From Pseudomonadales bacterium (lineage in GTDB: Bacteria > Pseudomonadota > Gammaproteobacteria > Pseudomonadales > Azotimanducaceae): 53,062 nucleotides of DNA. Position 1 is the first letter of the stretch, and the number at the start of each line of letters is the position of its first letter. The stretch is taken from the NCBI GenBank assembly GCA_019090615.1, contig JAHRVQ010000034.1:1-53062 (forward strand), in the 5' to 3' direction. Shown here one piece after another: positions 45,862 through 53,062 of this stretch. Below the pieces are notes generated by a model, which ran no database searches, was not told the origin of the DNA, and saw only the letters and a list, made by a program, of their open reading frames with translations. A program made the position numbers and the translations under genes.

Positions 45862-48042
45862 ATGCATACAGAAACTAAATTTTTTGCCACCGCTGCAAAA
45901 GGTATTGAAACTCTATTGGCGCAAGAACTTGGCGATCTCGGTTTACAGGGCATAAAAGAAGGCCGCGCGGGGGTTCATTTTGAAGGTGATCTGGCCGCGG
46001 GTTATCTGGCCTGTCTCTGGTCGCGGCTGGCGAACAGGATCCTGTTACCTGTCGCCGAGTTTATGGCTGCGGATGCGGATGCGCTTTATAGTGGCATAAG
46101 AGACATCGATTGGTCAGAGCATATGGCTGTGGAGCAAACTCTGGCGATTGATGTCAGTGTGGCAAACTCGGCCTTGACCCATAGTCAATATGTTGCCCAG
46201 CGCGCCAAAGACGCGATTGTTGATCAGTTTCGTGATCGACTGGATCAGCGTCCATCTGTTGCTCCACAGCGGCCAGATTTGCAAATTAATATTTATATTA
46301 ATAATGATCTGGTTAAGGTTGCCATTGATCTGTCGGGTGAGAGTTTGCATATCCGTGGTTATCGTACCCGAGGTTCAGTCGCACCGTTAAAAGAAAACCT
46401 TGCTGCGGCTATTTTATATCGTGCCAGGTGGCCGGAGATTGCCCGCGAGGGCGGTGGGTTTGTAGACTTTATGTGTGGTTCTGGCACCTTGCCCATCGAA
46501 GCTGTGATGATTGCCTGCGATATTGCGCCGGGGCTGGCGCGATCCTATTATGGTTTCATGGGCTGGCGTCAGCATGATGAGTCGATCTGGCGGGATCTAA
46601 AGGCCGCGGCCAATAGACGTCGTGCAGAGGGTCTGGAAAACCCGCCAGCGGTGTTCGGTTTTGATCATCATGAGGCGACCTTACAACGCACCAGGCAACA
46701 TGTTAATCAGGCGGGTTTCAGTCATATTATCACTATTGGCCATGAAGACGTTTTCACCTTTGCAGAGAAAATACCTGGCGCAGGTTTGATTGCGTTAAAC
46801 CCGCCATATGGTAAGCGGTTAGGCCATGACGAGGATCTTGAGCCACTTTATAATGCCATTGGCCGAGTTTTGAAAAACCAGTTTTTAGGTTGGCAGGCAG
46901 CGGTTTTTACTGATGATAAATCAAAGGGCAAGGCCATTGGTATTCGGGCGAATAAAATTCATTCGCTATATAACGGCGCGCTGGCCTGTAAACTATTGCA
47001 TTTTAATATCGTCGAAGATGAGATATTTAAAAACTATCGGCTGCCTAAAATGCTGGCTGATGACGCCTTAAGTGAACAAAGTGCCGGGTTTCGGAATCGC
47101 CTGCTAAAGAACTGGCGCAGAAATACCGTCTGGTCGCGTAAAAATGATGTTAGTTGTTTTCGTGTCTATGATGCAGATTTACCGGATTATTCTGTGGCAA
47201 TTGATATCTATTATTGTCGTTTGAACGACGTAGATAGCCTTTTTGTAAATATTCAGGAGTATCAGGCACCAAAAACCATTGATCCAAAAAAAGCTCAGTT
47301 GCGGTTGCGGGAAGTCGTTACTATCACCAAAGATGTGCTTGAGCTAAATGATGAAAACATGTTCCTTAAGTCTCGACAAAGGCAAAAAGGCGCTGCCCAG
47401 TATGAAAAACTAGCCAGTGAAAATAATTTTCATATTACTGAAGAAAACAACTGCCAGTTCTACGTTAATTTTGAAGATTACCTGGACACAGGTCTGTTCC
47501 TCGACCATCGACCGGTGCGACGCAGAATAGCTGAGCAAAGTAATAATAAACATGTGCTTAATTTATTTGCCTACACCGGGGCCATTTCGGTGCAGGCGGC
47601 CAGCGGTGGTGCGGCAAGCATTTTAACGCTGGATATGTCTAAAACTTATCTTGACTGGGCCAGGCGAAATATGTCCCTTAACGGTTTTAATCAGTCGCAA
47701 TACCAGTTTAAGCAGGTTGATTGTCTTGACTGGTTAAGCCGGCCCGATAGCAATAAACAGTATGATATTATTTTCCTTGATCCGCCAAGCTTTTCTAATT
47801 CAAAGCGAATGCAACAGAGCTTTGATGTGCAGCGCCAACATGGGATATTGATCACGCAGGCAATGGCATTGTTGGCTGATGCAGGGGTACTCTATTTTTC
47901 GAATAATTTGCGTGGTTTTAAACTGGACCAGGCATTGTTGAGTGAATTTCAGATAAGCAATATTACCGCTGAAACTATTCCTCAGGACTTTAAACAGAAA
48001 AAGCATATCCATCAATGTTGGCAGATTCAGCATTTATCATAG
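45862..48042 (+). CDS. rlmL: bifunctional 23S rRNA methyltransferase RlmKL
   Basis: RlmKL methylates G2445 (N2, RlmL half) and G2069 (N7, RlmK half) of 23S rRNA. The 726-residue protein has an N-terminal THUMP domain (FFATAAKGIETLLAQEL onward) and a first methyltransferase with VDFMCGSGTLPIEA and ALNPPYGKRLG. A second methyltransferase has LNLFAYTGAISVQAASGGA and FLDPPSFSNSKRM. Length is close to that of E. coli (702). The frame is intact. The ribosome site is weak (AGAAGA). A stem-loop terminator follows, shared with convergent asnS. Confidence 0.96.
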   Translation: MHTETKFFATAAKGIETLLAQELGDLGLQGIKEGRAGVHFEGDLAAGYLACLWSRLANRILLPVAEFMAADADALYSGIRDIDWSEHMAVEQTLAIDVSVANSALTHSQYVAQRAKDAIVDQFRDRLDQRPSVAPQRPDLQINIYINNDLVKVAIDLSGESLHIRGYRTRGSVAPLKENLAAAILYRARWPEIAREGGGFVDFMCGSGTLPIEAVMIACDIAPGLARSYYGFMGWRQHDESIWRDLKAAANRRRAEGLENPPAVFGFDHHEATLQRTRQHVNQAGFSHIITIGHEDVFTFAEKIPGAGLIALNPPYGKRLGHDEDLEPLYNAIGRVLKNQFLGWQAAVFTDDKSKGKAIGIRANKIHSLYNGALACKLLHFNIVEDEIFKNYRLPKMLADDALSEQSAGFRNRLLKNWRRNTVWSRKNDVSCFRVYDADLPDYSVAIDIYYCRLNDVDSLFVNIQEYQAPKTIDPKKAQLRLREVVTITKDVLELNDENMFLKSRQRQKGAAQYEKLASENNFHITEENNCQFYVNFEDYLDTGLFLDHRPVRRRIAEQSNNKHVLNLFAYTGAISVQAASGGAASILTLDMSKTYLDWARRNMSLNGFNQSQYQFKQVDCLDWLSRPDSNKQYDIIFLDPPSFSNSKRMQQSFDVQRQHGILITQAMALLADAGVLYFSNNLRGFKLDQALLSEFQISNITAETIPQDFKQKKHIHQCWQIQHLS

Positions 48043-48073
48043 CTGAATCTTTTTTACTTGCCTGTTTTTACTC

Positions 48074-48104
48074 ACCTGTTAGAGAAAGTGCTTTTCTAAC
48101 AGGT
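48074..48104. terminator. bidirectional terminator between rlmKL and asnS
   Basis: ACCTGTTAGA and TCTAACAGGT are perfect 10-bp arms, extended inward by GAA/TTT pairs, around a short loop. It lies between convergent genes, 32 bases after each stop. Confidence 0.8.
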
Positions 48105-48135
48105 TTCAATGAGCAAACACGTCTAGTAAAGCTTT

Positions 48136-49533
48136 TTAAAAAGGCGCGTTGCCAGGGGTTCTTGGGAAGGGTATGGCATCACGGATATTTTCCATGCCGG
48201 TGATATAATTCAGTAGACGCTCAAAACCAAGACCGAACCCAGCATGGGGTACGGTGCCGTAGCGGCGTAGATCCCGATACCACCAGAGTTCTTCTTTCAG
48301 TCCAGGCATGGTCATACGTTCATCCAGGATATCGAGGCGCTCTTCGCGTTGGCTACCACCAATAATTTCACCAATACCGGGTGCCAGTACATCCATCGCA
48401 GCGACTGTTTTACCGTCGTCGTTCAGGCGCATATAGAAAGCTTTAATTTCTTGCGGGTAGTTCATTAAAATGACTGGCCGGCCGACATGTTTTTCCGTCA
48501 GATAACGCTCATGTTCCGATTGTAAATCGAGGCCAAAAGACACTGGGAATTCGAATTTTTGTTTGGTTCGACTCAATATGTCGATGGCTTCTGAATAATC
48601 CATACGTTCAAATTGATTGTCGATAACTGATCGGACTCGGCTCATTACCTGTTTGTCGATCCGCTGGGTAAAAAATGCCATATCGTCTTCGCGCTGGTCG
48701 AGCACAGTTTGTAGTACAGTTTGCAGCAGGTTTTCTGCCAGATCGGCATTATCCTGTAGATCAGCAAAAGCGATTTCTGGTTCTACCATCCAGAATTCCG
48801 CCAGATGACGGCTGGTATGAGAATTTTCTGCGCGAAATGTCGGGCCAAAGGTGTAGACCTTTGACATCGCCAGGCAATAGGATTCAACGTTTAATTGTCC
48901 TGAGACCGTTAAAAATGAGTCGCCAGCAAAAAAATCCTGTTCATGATCAATTTTACCCTGTTGATTCAATGGCAGGTTGGCTAAATCAAGGGTGCTGACG
49001 CGGAATAACTCGCCCGCACCTTCGCAGTCGCTGGCAGTAATGATTGGGGTATTGATCCAGTGGAAGTCGCGCTCAAAAAAATAGTTGTGGATTGCATTGG
49101 CAAGGCTAGTTCTGACGCGAGTAATAGCGCCAAAGGTGTTGGTTCTTGGTCGCAGATGCGCGACCGTGCGTAAATATTCAAAACTATGGCGTTTTTTAGC
49201 AATGGGATAGGTCTCAGGCTCATCTACCCAGCCGACTACCTGCAATTGCGTGGCCTGTATTTCTACGGTTTGGCCCTTGCCTTCGGATTCAACCAGTATG
49301 CCGCTAACAATTACCGCTGCACCGGTGCTGATTTTTAGCACTTCTGATTGATAATTATCGAGATCGTTAGGGATAACCGCCTGGATTGGGTCGAAACAGC
49401 TGCCATCATGGATGGCGATAAAAGAGATGCCAGCTTTTGAATCTCGTTTGCTGCGTACCCATCCCTTGACGGTGACTGTTTCGCCAGGGGTTATATCGCC
49501 CTTGAGGGCTGAAGCTATGATTATCTGGGCCAT
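48136..49533 (-). CDS. asnS: asparagine-tRNA ligase
   Basis: AsnRS is a class IIb synthetase that charges tRNA-Asn. The 465-residue protein has an N-terminal OB-fold anticodon-binding domain ([20 protein letters not shown]). The class II core has motif 2 [20 protein letters not shown] and motif 3 [15 protein letters not shown], with the usual end [12 protein letters not shown]. The [11 protein letters not shown] segment supports Asn rather than Asp specificity. An AAAGGCGAC ribosome site lies before the ATG. If GatCAB is also present in the genome, the cell may have both Asn-tRNA routes, but no such gene is in this window. Confidence 0.97.
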   Translation of the reverse strand: MAQIIIASALKGDITPGETVTVKGWVRSKRDSKAGISFIAIHDGSCFDPIQAVIPNDLDNYQSEVLKISTGAAVIVSGILVESEGKGQTVEIQATQLQVVGWVDEPETYPIAKKRHSFEYLRTVAHLRPRTNTFGAITRVRTSLANAIHNYFFERDFHWINTPIITASDCEGAGELFRVSTLDLANLPLNQQGKIDHEQDFFAGDSFLTVSGQLNVESYCLAMSKVYTFGPTFRAENSHTSRHLAEFWMVEPEIAFADLQDNADLAENLLQTVLQTVLDQREDDMAFFTQRIDKQVMSRVRSVIDNQFERMDYSEAIDILSRTKQKFEFPVSFGLDLQSEHERYLTEKHVGRPVILMNYPQEIKAFYMRLNDDGKTVAAMDVLAPGIGEIIGGSQREERLDILDERMTMPGLKEELWWYRDLRRYGTVPHAGFGLGFERLLNYITGMENIRDAIPFPRTPGNAPF

Positions 49534-49635
49534 AAATGTCGCCTTTGAAGCTGTTCAGTGAATCATAGCAAAACTTAAAACATCATAAGTGGTAGTATTT
49601 TATTTTTTTCGTTAAATATCTATGGAATCAGCGCT

Positions 49636-50313
49636 ATGAGTGAAGAACTAATTATTGAACAAATACCCATCGGGCCGATGCAAAACTTCACCTACTTGCT
49701 GGGCTCAAAAAGTAACCGTGAAGTTATGGTGGTGGATCCAGCCTGGGATGTTGATGGTTTGTTAGCGCTTATAGAGGAACGTGGTTATCGTCTTACCGGG
49801 GCGCTCATTACTCATTATCACCCAGATCATTGTGGTGGTTCCTTTAGCGGGCAGAAGGTGCCAGGGCTGGCTGAATTATTAGCTATTAACCCGGTTAAGT
49901 CCTATGTGCATAAACTTGAAGCGGATGGTCTAAAAAAAGTTACTGGTATCTCGGATACGGATATTGTTCGGGTTGAATCCGGCGATAAGATCAAAATTGG
50001 CGAGGTTGAAATTGAAATGTTGCATACCCCAGGGCATACCCCTGGTTCGTTATGTTTTAAAATAAGAAAAGCGCTGGTAGCCGGTGATACCCTGTTTACT
50101 AGCGGTTGTGGTCGGGTTGATCTGCCTGGTTCTAGTTCAGAAGATATGTACTATAGCTTGCAAAAGCTGGCGGGCCTGCCTGATGATACAGTGTTATTAC
50201 CGGGACATAATTACGGCAATGTTCCCAGTGCCACAATGGCAGATACCAAAAAAATGAATTCCCATCTGCAAATCGATAATCTTGCAGCGTGGAAAATGAT
50301 GATGGGGGAATAA
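49636..50313 (+). CDS. MBL-fold metallo-hydrolase (glyoxalase II-like)
   Basis: The 225-residue protein has the metallo-beta-lactamase fold with the metal motif THYHPDHCGG (His60, His62, Asp64, His65), a further His in HTPGHTPGS, Asp in VAGDTLF and His in LLPGHNYG. The layout is that of glyoxalase II-type thiolester hydrolases and persulfide dioxygenase relatives; which one is not clear. The SMP-30 gene starts one base after the stop codon, so the two are translated from one transcript and probably serve the same pathway. Confidence 0.88.
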   Translation: MSEELIIEQIPIGPMQNFTYLLGSKSNREVMVVDPAWDVDGLLALIEERGYRLTGALITHYHPDHCGGSFSGQKVPGLAELLAINPVKSYVHKLEADGLKKVTGISDTDIVRVESGDKIKIGEVEIEMLHTPGHTPGSLCFKIRKALVAGDTLFTSGCGRVDLPGSSSEDMYYSLQKLAGLPDDTVLLPGHNYGNVPSATMADTKKMNSHLQIDNLAAWKMMMGE

Positions 50314-50314
50314 A

Positions 50315-51151
50315 ATGACGTTAACAACATTAGTAGAAGGTTTGGCATTTTCAGAGGGGCCGCGTTGGCATCAGGGCAGGTTGTACTATTCAGATTTTTA
50401 TCGCCATGTGGTTGAGGCGGTAGATGTGGCGGGTTCGGTTGAACTGATTGCAGAAGTGCCGACCCAACCTTCTGGTCTGGGTTGGCTGCCAGATGGCAGG
50501 TTATTGATTGTTTCCATGTTAGATCGAAAATTACTGGTGCAGAATAAAGATGGCTCATTGGCGCAATATGCGGACCTACAGTCAATTGCGACCTTTAATT
50601 GCAATGATATGGTGGTGGATAGCAAAGGTCGAGCTTATGTCGGTAACTTTGGCTCTGATATTGATGCGAAACCGGTTAAACGTGTGCCAGCAGACCTTGC
50701 GCTGGTGGATACTGATGGCTCTGTTCGAGTTGCCGCCGAGGCGCTGGAGTTTCCTAATGGGTCGGTAATTACCCCAGATGGTAAAACCCTGATTGTGGCT
50801 GAGACTTTTGCTAAACGGTTAACTGGGTTTGATATTGCGGCAGATGGCAGCTTGAGCAACCGGCGCGTCTGGGCTGATCTGGGCGGGCACTATCCAGATG
50901 GTATTTGTCTCGACAGTGAGTTGGGTATCTGGATTGCTGATCCAGTGAAAAATTGTGTGGTGAGGGTTCTAGAAGGGGGTGAGATTAGTCGTGTTATTGA
51001 AACCGGCAGACCTGCATATGCCTGCGCCTTAGGCGGTGATGATCTCAAACGCCTGTTTATCTGTACCGGTGATGCAGGCGCAGCAAAAAGCTCGCGTACT
51101 GGTCGAATTGAAACTATCGACGTAGAAATTGCGAGTGCTAACGGATCCTGA
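50315..51151 (+). CDS. SMP-30/gluconolactonase/LRE-family protein
   Basis: The 278-residue protein is a six-bladed beta-propeller of the SMP-30 family, whose members hydrolyse lactones such as gluconolactone with a divalent metal. Typical segments are LAFSEGPRWHQGRLYYSD (with the metal-ligand Glu), FNCNDMVVDSKGRAYVGNFG, and LEFPNGSVITPDGKTLIVAET, then GHYPDGICLDSELGIWIADP. It starts one base after the MBL gene. A PQQ-dependent dehydrogenase gene follows after about 150 bases. Such enzymes make lactones, so a dehydrogenase-lactonase pair is plausible. Confidence 0.9.
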   Translation: MTLTTLVEGLAFSEGPRWHQGRLYYSDFYRHVVEAVDVAGSVELIAEVPTQPSGLGWLPDGRLLIVSMLDRKLLVQNKDGSLAQYADLQSIATFNCNDMVVDSKGRAYVGNFGSDIDAKPVKRVPADLALVDTDGSVRVAAEALEFPNGSVITPDGKTLIVAETFAKRLTGFDIAADGSLSNRRVWADLGGHYPDGICLDSELGIWIADPVKNCVVRVLEGGEISRVIETGRPAYACALGGDDLKRLFICTGDAGAAKSSRTGRIETIDVEIASANGS

Positions 51152-51203
51152 TGGGTCAATTTCTAAAGCGCTTCAATGAATTGCGTTAATCAAATGTTTA
51201 GCA

Positions 51204-51255
51204 GAGGTACCTGGTTGAGGTACCTGGTTGAGTTGCCTGGTTGAGTTGCTTTGCT
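51204..51255 (+). repeat. 13-bp tandem array upstream of the PQQ dehydrogenase gene
   Basis: Four consecutive 13-bp units: GAGGTACCTGGTT at 51204-51216 and 51217-51229, then GAGTTGCCTGGTT at 51230-51242 and GAGTTGCTTTGCT at 51243-51255. It is non-coding, and lies 48 bases before the next start codon. Confidence 0.93.
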
Positions 51256-51303
51256 AAAGCATCCTGCCAGGTGCATTAGATCAAAAATGTGAGGGCTATT
51301 GAT

Positions 51304-53005
51304 ATGAAACAGCAAATGCTGCTGGTGATGGGTTTATATTTGCCGCTGGTTGTTATTGGTGCCCCTGCCAATACAGTGCTTGAAATCGCAGCTTTGCAGT
51401 CTGATAGTATTGAATGGCCTGCTTATGGAGGTGCACCGGGTGGTGGCCATTATTCAAAAGCGATAGCTATTAACAAGGCCAACGTGCATACACTGGCGCC
51501 GGTGTGGTCTCATCGATCCGGTGATTTTCGCCCGGGTAAACAAAAGCTGGCGAAGGAGATGGATATTGCGGACTTTAAAACCCGTCCTTCGTCATTCATT
51601 GGCACGCCGATTATGGTGCGCGACAAATTGTATTATTGTACCCCTTTTAATCGGGTATTTGCCCTTAACCCCGCCACCGGTAAAGAACATTGGTCGTATG
51701 ATCCTGAGGTGGATATGGACCAGGAGGCGCTCACTAATTGTCGGGCCGTGAGTAGTTGGGTTGACGCTAAACAGCCCGATAGTTTCTGCGGACATAGAAT
51801 ACTGTTGGGCACTCTGGATGCTCGATTGATTGCCCTGGATGGTGAAACGGGTCGCCCTTGTGAGGAATTTGGCGATCAGGGGCAGATCGATTTGAGCGAT
51901 GGTCTGTCGGCCCATTCTGGCATTGAATACGGTGTCACCAGTGCGCCTGCGATTATTGGTGATCTGGTGGTAACCGGTGCCTTTGTGCTTGATAGTAATC
52001 GCCCTGATGTACCTTCAGGTGTTGTTCGTGCTTATAACATTCGCACGGGTGCCTTTGTCTGGGGATGGAATCCTGTGCATCCTGACCAGCCCCAGGTGGA
52101 TCAGGAGGGTAATTACCAGGCAGGTTCAACCAATGTCTGGTCAACAATATCCGTCGATGAGGCGCGGGGACTGGTCATAGTACCCACTGGGAATTCGTCA
52201 CCCGATTATTATGGCGGTGATCGCAAAGGCCATCTTGATTATTATTCCAGTTCGGTGGTTGCTTTGGCGGCCAATACTGGCGAGGTGGTGTGGCATTATC
52301 AGACGGTACACCATGATATTTGGGACTATGATGTGCCGGCTCAGCCTACATTGGTTGATATTAACATTAATGGTAAAACCAGTGCAGCAGTGGTGCAGGT
52401 AACCAAGATGGGTATGACGTTTGTTCTGGATCGGCAAAGCGGCGTTCCGTTGCATCCGGTAGAAGAGCGGCCAGTGCCACAAACAGGTTTGGTGGCGGGG
52501 GAATATTTAAGCCCGACCCAGCCCTTTCCTTTAAAACCTGAACCTTTGCATCAACTTGGCATGAGCCCTGAGGATGCCTGGGGGTTTACTCCCTGGGATA
52601 AGGGCAGTTGCCGAGAAAAATTAGCCGCAATGGAAACCGGACCGATATATACCCCGCCGAGCCTTAAGGGTACGGTGTTATATCCGTCAAATTTGGGTGG
52701 GCATAACTGGGGTGCCCCGGCCATAGACCTGGGGCGAAAAATAATGATCACAAATACCAAACATTTGCCGGTCGAGGTGAAGTTGGCTGTTCGGCAAGAT
52801 TGCCCTGAAGGTACACCATTTCCGCAAAATGGTTCGCCCTATTGCGTCATTATGCGCCCGGTATTGTCTTCCCTGGGCGCGCCCTGTTCAAAACCTCCCT
52901 GGGCGACTTTAGATGCGGTGGATCTTGTGAGTGGCGAGATATTATGGCGGGTTCCGTTGGGTAGTCTGAAGGGAATAGCGCCCTGGCCTATTTATCATTT
53001 TATCA
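51304..53005 (+). CDS. PQQ-dependent dehydrogenase, 3'-truncated by the contig end
   Basis: This is an exported quinoprotein with a signal peptide (MLLVMGLYLPLVVIGAPA) and an eight-bladed propeller of the glucose/quinate/shikimate dehydrogenase type. Family segments are EWPAYGGAPGGGHYSKAIAINK, TPIMVRDKLYYCTPFNRVFALN, SSPDYYGGDRKGHLDYYSSS, WHYQTVHHDIWDYDVPAQP and NLGGHNWGAPAID. It lacks the N-terminal membrane domain of E. coli Gcd. The frame opens at GTG 51289, but ATG 51304 has GAGGG upstream. Genuine sequence stops at 53005 after 567 codons. The next 15 codons and the stop are adapter. The end of the protein is missing. Confidence 0.92.
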
Positions 53006-53062
53006 CTGTCTCTTATACACATCTGACGCTGCCGACGAAGCTAGAAGTGTAGATCTCGGTGG
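53006..53062. other. Illumina Nextera adapter left at the contig end (artefact)
   Basis: The last 57 bases are not genomic. They begin with the 19-base transposase mosaic end CTGTCTCTTATACACATCT (53006-53024) and continue with GACGCTGCCGACGA (53025-53038). An 8-base index AGCTAGAA (53039-53046) and GTGTAGATCTCGGTGG (53047-53062) follow. This is the reverse complement of the Nextera i5 adapter; the index reads TTCTAGCT on the adapter strand. The reading frame through it gives the known artefact peptide VSYTHLTLPT. Confidence 0.98.

Overview
This window looks like one end-to-end contig from a gammaproteobacterium of moderate GC. The gene order fabZ-lpxB-rnhB-dnaE-tilS-pyrG-kdsA-eno-ftsB-ispD-ispF-truD-pcm-nlpD-rpoS-(sRNA)-fdxA-mutS is the pseudomonad-type chromosomal backbone. 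The accessory genes (two TonB-dependent receptors, a ring-cleavage pathway, a P450, a PQQ dehydrogenase) suggest an aerobic heterotroph, perhaps a marine Cellvibrionales-like lineage; that placement is inference. The contig starts in a 25-bp tandem repeat. It ends in 57 bases of Illumina Nextera adapter (53006-53062), so the last gene is cut off and its final codons are artefact.

Region 1 (1-22 kb) is housekeeping: fatty acid/lipid A (fabZ, lpxB), RNase HII, Pol III alpha, tRNA-Ile lysidine synthetase, CTP synthase, KDO8P synthase, enolase, the overlapping ftsB-ispD-ispF-truD group, isoaspartyl methyltransferase, a DUF368 (PopT-type) lipid-carrier transporter, nlpD and rpoS. Between rpoS and fdxA lies a strong candidate Rsm/Csr-type small RNA with several GGA-loop hairpins and a near-perfect terminator, at the same place as Pseudomonas rsmZ. 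lpxA, accA and surE, which usually interrupt this order, are absent from their expected positions.

Region 2 (22-32 kb) is accessory: a DnaJ-related protein, an exported cyclase-family hydrolase, a small NrtS-like membrane protein, a glutaredoxin, an AraC regulator, and a leftward cluster encoding the lower part of a meta-cleavage pathway (LLM oxidoreductase, hydratase, C-C hydrolase, acylating aldehyde dehydrogenase, HOA aldolase). The hydrolase resembles the HsaD/TesD/BphD enzymes of steroid and biphenyl breakdown, but no ring-opening dioxygenase is present.

Region 3 (32-45 kb) holds a PagL-like lipid A deacylase, two TonB-dependent receptors, a GST-like protein, a secreted hypothetical protein, cca, and a P450-MFS pair. 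Region 4 (45-53 kb) holds a YjbR-family protein, rlmKL, asnS, an MBL hydrolase overlapping-in-operon with an SMP-30/gluconolactonase, and the truncated PQQ dehydrogenase.

The most unusual window-wide structure is at least 13 unrelated short tandem arrays (unit or period 13-25 bp, 2-6 copies). Nearly all sit in intergenic DNA just before start codons or directly on stop codons, and one lies in frame inside ispD. No tRNA, rRNA, insertion sequence, CRISPR array or phage gene was seen.
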